From Desulfobulbus sp. (GTDB lineage Bacteria > Desulfobacterota > Desulfobulbia > Desulfobulbales > Desulfobulbaceae), in contig JAQUEZ010000243.1 in NCBI GenBank assembly GCA_028684915.1, positions 1 through 8,992 on the forward strand: a DNA stretch of 8,992 bases, in the 5' to 3' direction. How positions within the stretch are numbered: the stretch's first letter is position 1; every line of letters begins with the position of its first letter. The translations under genes and the position numbers were made by a program. This document shows, piece after piece, positions 6,275 to 8,992 of the stretch. Under the pieces are notes generated by a model. That model was not told the DNA's origin, ran no database searches, and saw nothing but the letters and a program-made list of their open reading frames with translations.

Positions 6275-7156
6275 ATGGTCGAAACGCTTCACATAACAAG
6301 CGGCGACATCGCAGGCGGGAGTCTGATGCAATCCGGGCTTCCCGGGGAAGTATTTGTCTGGCACGACGTGCTGTATGACGGTCCCAGGTGTCCTGGTTGG
6401 CCCGACGAGGAGACCCTCAAGGGCCGGGCAGCCTTTCTGGAAGAATTCACCGCAGGCGGATTGAATAGGCAACATATTATTGAGACACTTCACAACCAGT
6501 ACCACAAGTTGATGCAAACAGCGGCGGATCAACATATTGTTCTGTGGTTTGACGCGTGCCTGTTTGATCAGTCCATGCTCGCACATATCCTCACGTGCCT
6601 GCTTCTCCACGGTGCCGAGGGAGTGGAGCTTCTCTGTGTTGACGCATTTCCTGGAATCGAGCCCTACCACGGTCTTGGGCAGATGCAACCCGATCAACTG
6701 GCTTCCGTGTATGGCAAACGCCAGCCCGTCACCGATTCCCAGTTCCGGTTCGCTGCCCGCGTGGACGAAGCCATTGCCACTCAAAACGTTGGAGTGTTGA
6801 CCGAACTATCTCAACTAACCAATGCTCCGTTGCCCTGGATTCCTGCAGCCCTCGGCCGATGGTTGCAGGAACGCCCCGACCCCGTTACAGGACTTGGGCG
6901 GCTTGAAGAACTCGCCCTGAGGGCGATTCGGGCTGGGTGCGAAACTCCAAGCAAGATCTTCACATTCGTTGCTGCCGCAGACACACCTCCTCAATTTTGG
7001 GGAGACACGACTCTCTGGGCAAAAATTAATGCGCTAGCAGAGCGTGCCCCCCCGTTAGTGAGGATCGAAGGCCCGATGGCCAGGCTGCCTCAATGGGAAT
7101 CCGAGATTTCTATCAACCACTTCATGATCAATAAAATTGACAAACCCCAGCATTGA
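6275..7156 (+). CDS. DUF1835 domain-containing protein
   Basis: This is a soluble protein of 293 residues of the DUF1835 family, whose biochemical role is not established. The N terminus carries the diagnostic pattern: LHITSGDIAGGSLMQSGLPG at residues 5-24, then EVFVWHDVLYDGP and, about residue 88, HIVLWFDACLFDQSMLAHIL, comparable to the LWF(D/E)HDLFDQL stretch of relatives. The C-terminal part (LSQLTNAPLPWIPAALGRWL, then LGRLEELALRAI) fits the DUF3658-type helical domain normally found with DUF1835. AGGAG seven bases before the ATG at 6275 sets the start. It is GC-rich, unlike the nuclease gene just before it. Such genes are often scattered singly in genomes, with no conserved operon partner. 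Confidence 0.88.
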   Translation: MVETLHITSGDIAGGSLMQSGLPGEVFVWHDVLYDGPRCPGWPDEETLKGRAAFLEEFTAGGLNRQHIIETLHNQYHKLMQTAADQHIVLWFDACLFDQSMLAHILTCLLLHGAEGVELLCVDAFPGIEPYHGLGQMQPDQLASVYGKRQPVTDSQFRFAARVDEAIATQNVGVLTELSQLTNAPLPWIPAALGRWLQERPDPVTGLGRLEELALRAIRAGCETPSKIFTFVAAADTPPQFWGDTTLWAKINALAERAPPLVRIEGPMARLPQWESEISINHFMINKIDKPQH

Positions 7157-7241
7157 GTAGGTCGCGAAAAAAATCGAGTGTCTTTCATGCTGGCCGCTAG
7201 ATGACGCGGTCCCCCTTTTTTCCATGTAATCCTCATTCACT

Positions 7242-8123
7242 ATGACTGAAGCAAACTATTTCCACGTGGACGTCTTCGCCACTCGCGCCCTAACAGGCAA
7301 TGGCCTAGCCGTCTTTCTCGACACAGACGAATGGCCCTCAACTGTCATGCAGAGCGTCACGCAGGAGATGCGGCAGTTTGAATCAATTTTTCTGTCCGAC
7401 ACAAGCACCACCGGGGCGACAGCCCGCGTATTCACCGTCGAAGAAGAGCTTCCATTCGCCAGACACCCTGTGCTGGGCGCCGCCGCAGTCCTCCATCGCA
7501 AGTTTCATCCGGCGTGCCTATCAAGGACATGGACGTTGAAACTGCCGTCAGGCCTGATTGAAGTGAAAACTACAAGCAGCGGCAATGCGTACTTGGCAGA
7601 GATGGATCAAGGTGAGGCCGTTACCGGTGCCCCCCTAACCAAGCCACAATTGCTGCCGCTCCTGGAGCGGCTTGGCCTTGAAACCGCTGATCTGGCCCCC
7701 GGTCTCCCTGCACAGGTTCTTTCCACTGGTTTGCCCTACCTTATCCTCCCTGTGCGCGCGGAGTCACTTTCTCGCTCGGCAATCAACGGAACTGACCTGG
7801 AGGCGCTGTTGGTGTCCGTTGGAGCAAAGTTTGTGCTGGTTCTCGACGCCGCGGGGCGTGAGATGCGCACTTGGGACAATCTCGGTCGTGTTGAAGACGT
7901 TGCAACAGGGAGTGCTGCCGGTCCTGCCGCCGCCTATTTGTTTACCCACAACCTTGCAGATCCGGATGCGCCGCTGGAACTCGCTCAAGGTCGCTTCGCT
8001 GGGCGCCCAAGCAAGCTCAAAGTAACTCGGAATTCTTTGAACAGGCTCTCTGTCAGCGGTGAAGTGTGGCCTGTTGCACATGGTTCTCTGGAACCTGAAT
8101 TTGCAAGCACTCATACGTCGTGA
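7242..8123 (+). CDS. PhzF family isomerase-like protein
   Basis: This is a cytosolic protein of 293 residues with the two-lobed diaminopimelate-epimerase-like fold of the PhzF family. PhzF itself isomerises a phenazine precursor; most relatives have unknown substrates. Visible family features are FHVDVFATRALTGNGLAVFL (residues 7-26), the catalytic glutamate (Glu47 in RQFESIFL), VFTVEEELPFARHPVLGAAA (about 64-83) and the second-lobe VEDVATGSAAGPAAAYL. In the usual motif GHPTLG the glycine is Arg here (RHPVLG). No phenazine genes are near, so a phenazine role is not supported. No Shine-Dalgarno sequence is visible before the ATG, which is placed by the conserved N terminus. It is 85 bases from the DUF1835 gene, enough for its own promoter. 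Confidence 0.9.
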   Translation: MTEANYFHVDVFATRALTGNGLAVFLDTDEWPSTVMQSVTQEMRQFESIFLSDTSTTGATARVFTVEEELPFARHPVLGAAAVLHRKFHPACLSRTWTLKLPSGLIEVKTTSSGNAYLAEMDQGEAVTGAPLTKPQLLPLLERLGLETADLAPGLPAQVLSTGLPYLILPVRAESLSRSAINGTDLEALLVSVGAKFVLVLDAAGREMRTWDNLGRVEDVATGSAAGPAAAYLFTHNLADPDAPLELAQGRFAGRPSKLKVTRNSLNRLSVSGEVWPVAHGSLEPEFASTHTS

Positions 8124-8340
8124 AGGCGTCACCGCACCCCGCGACTTTGTAATGTTGTGCTGTGACTGACCTGGAGACGTGGCGCTGTATGTCATTTTCC
8201 GTTCGTCGACTCAGAGCGTTGCGTTCCGGCTCCCTCCAGATGGTCCCTCACGGTTCCGCCCTTGCCGGGCGGACACAAATTCATTCAAAAAAGCAGGGCA
8301 AAAACCGGCGCGTTTTAATTCTGCATTGGACCACGAGATA
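8124..8340. other. Intergenic gap of about 217 bases, no clear gene
   Basis: An open frame runs through much of it in phase with the GrpB gene, but its translation looks non-coding (MALYVIFRSSTQSV...). I see no promoter, terminator or attC-like palindrome in it. Confidence 0.5.
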
Positions 8341-8874
8341 ATGATCGGATTAAAAAGACACACTGTTCATGTTGTCGAGCACGATCCAAACTGGATCACG
8401 CTCGCAGCAACGGCATATCACGAGGTTTGGCCTGTCTGCCGAGACCTTCTCGTTGACCTTCAGCACGTGGGCAGCACAGCGGTCCCCGCTTTACCGGCAA
8501 AACCAATCCTTGACCTCGCTGCCGCAGTGACCACTATGGAGGTAATTCCAGAGCTTGTGCAACGGCTGACCCAGATCGGCTATATTTACCGTGGCAATGG
8601 CGGCAACGAAGGTGGCCATCTTTTTATCAGGGAGTCTGCTCCCGATATCCGGACGATCCATATGCATATTGTTGAACACCACGGAACTCAATGGCGTAAC
8701 TACCTACTTTTTCGCGATCTAATGCGGGATAATGCTGGTCTTTGCCTATTGTATGCAGAATTGAAACAAAAAATTGGGAACACATTCAAGAATGACCGGA
8801 ACGCTTACACTGCCGCCAAGTACGACTTTATCCAGTATGTTCTGAAAACCAATGAGGGTATTGATAAATACTAA
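8341..8874 (+). CDS. GrpB family protein (UPF0157, nucleotidyltransferase-like)
   Basis: This is a small soluble protein of 177 residues from the ATG at 8341. The family is related to nucleotidyltransferases, but its reaction is not known. The diagnostic parts are VVEHDPNWITLA near the N terminus, DLQHVGSTAVPALPAKPILD about residues 40-59 (the GSTxVPxLxAKPxxD nucleotidyltransferase-like motif), HMHIVEHHGTQWRNYLLFRD in the middle, and a C-terminal YAELKQKI...YTAAKYDFI. The frame is open upstream to 8179, but the extra residues are unlike the family, so the ATG at 8341 is preferred. Only a weak GAGA lies before it. The name GrpB does not imply a link to GrpE. Confidence 0.9.
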   Translation: MIGLKRHTVHVVEHDPNWITLAATAYHEVWPVCRDLLVDLQHVGSTAVPALPAKPILDLAAAVTTMEVIPELVQRLTQIGYIYRGNGGNEGGHLFIRESAPDIRTIHMHIVEHHGTQWRNYLLFRDLMRDNAGLCLLYAELKQKIGNTFKNDRNAYTAAKYDFIQYVLKTNEGIDKY

Positions 8875-8920
8875 ATTACCGTTTATGATGTTTTCATACT
8901 GCAAAAGAGGAGGAGTGAGT

Positions 8921-8992
8921 ATGAAGACATCGACTTTGGTTCGGAATGGAGTATCGCCAGAACTGGTGGGCTTGATTTCGCGTTTGGTTGAT
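8921..8992 (+). CDS. Start of an unidentified gene, truncated by the window edge
   Basis: An ATG at 8921 with AGAGGAGGAG just upstream opens a frame that runs to the window end: 24 residues, MKTSTLVRNGVSPELVGLIS then RLVD. The near-perfect ribosome site makes a real start likely. Too little is visible to name a family. The SPELVGLISRLVD pattern could belong to a transposase N terminus, but this is a guess. Confidence 0.5.
   Translation, partial: MKTSTLVRNGVSPELVGLISRLVD

Noticed and set aside
8179..8340. Upstream extension of the GrpB frame
   Set aside because: The family's N terminus aligns from the ATG at 8341; the extension looks like untranslated sequence.
8884..8898. Small palindrome TATGA/TCATA before the last gene
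   Set aside because: Five base pairs is too short to separate from chance.
1..8992. CRISPR array, tRNA or rRNA genes
   Set aside because: No regularly spaced direct repeats, no cloverleaf-like sequence and no rRNA-like blocks were noticed on reading; no search program was run.

Overview
The window looks like an accessory region of a Gram-negative bacterial chromosome or large plasmid. Evidence for a Gram-negative host is indirect: a periplasmic-type binding protein, an exported nuclease and proteobacterial-style mobile elements. The taxon cannot be fixed from this sequence. Base composition changes along the window. Most genes are GC-rich, but roughly 4.5-6.2 kb is visibly AT-rich, so the genes probably have different histories. 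No rRNA, tRNA or CRISPR array was seen.

Left part (1-2001, all leftward): two nested mobile elements. The 5' part of an ISL3-family insertion sequence (transposase start at 429, outer end near 700-710) has inserted into the reverse-transcriptase gene of a group II intron. The RT keeps motifs up to GTPQGG...SPLLANIFL and is cut just before the catalytic YADD motif. The intron RNA 5' half runs from about 1497 up to a GTGCGCC 5' splice boundary at 2001. The rest of the intron, including domain V, would lie left of the window. The IS end between 430 and 700 is unusually rich in long hairpins, one of which contains the transposase start codon.

Junction (2002-2188): the intron's upstream exon has a short imperfect palindrome (TATAACC...GGTTATA) that resembles an integron attC site and lies 16 bp from the insertion point.

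Middle and right part (2189-8874, all rightward): seven genes with no single pathway in common. In order they are an unrecognised 394-residue protein, a BASS-family (bile acid:sodium symporter type) membrane transporter, a periplasmic solute-binding-like protein, an exported thermonuclease with a C-terminal Excalibur domain split by a -1 frameshift, a DUF1835 protein, a PhzF-family isomerase-like protein and a GrpB/UPF0157 protein. Each has its own intergenic space, so this looks like a series of separately acquired single genes rather than one operon. A further gene starts at 8921 and runs off the right edge.

The most interesting signals are the dnaX-like A_AAA_AAG frameshift site in the nuclease gene, the start-codon hairpin of the ISL3 transposase, and the attC-like palindrome beside the group II intron.
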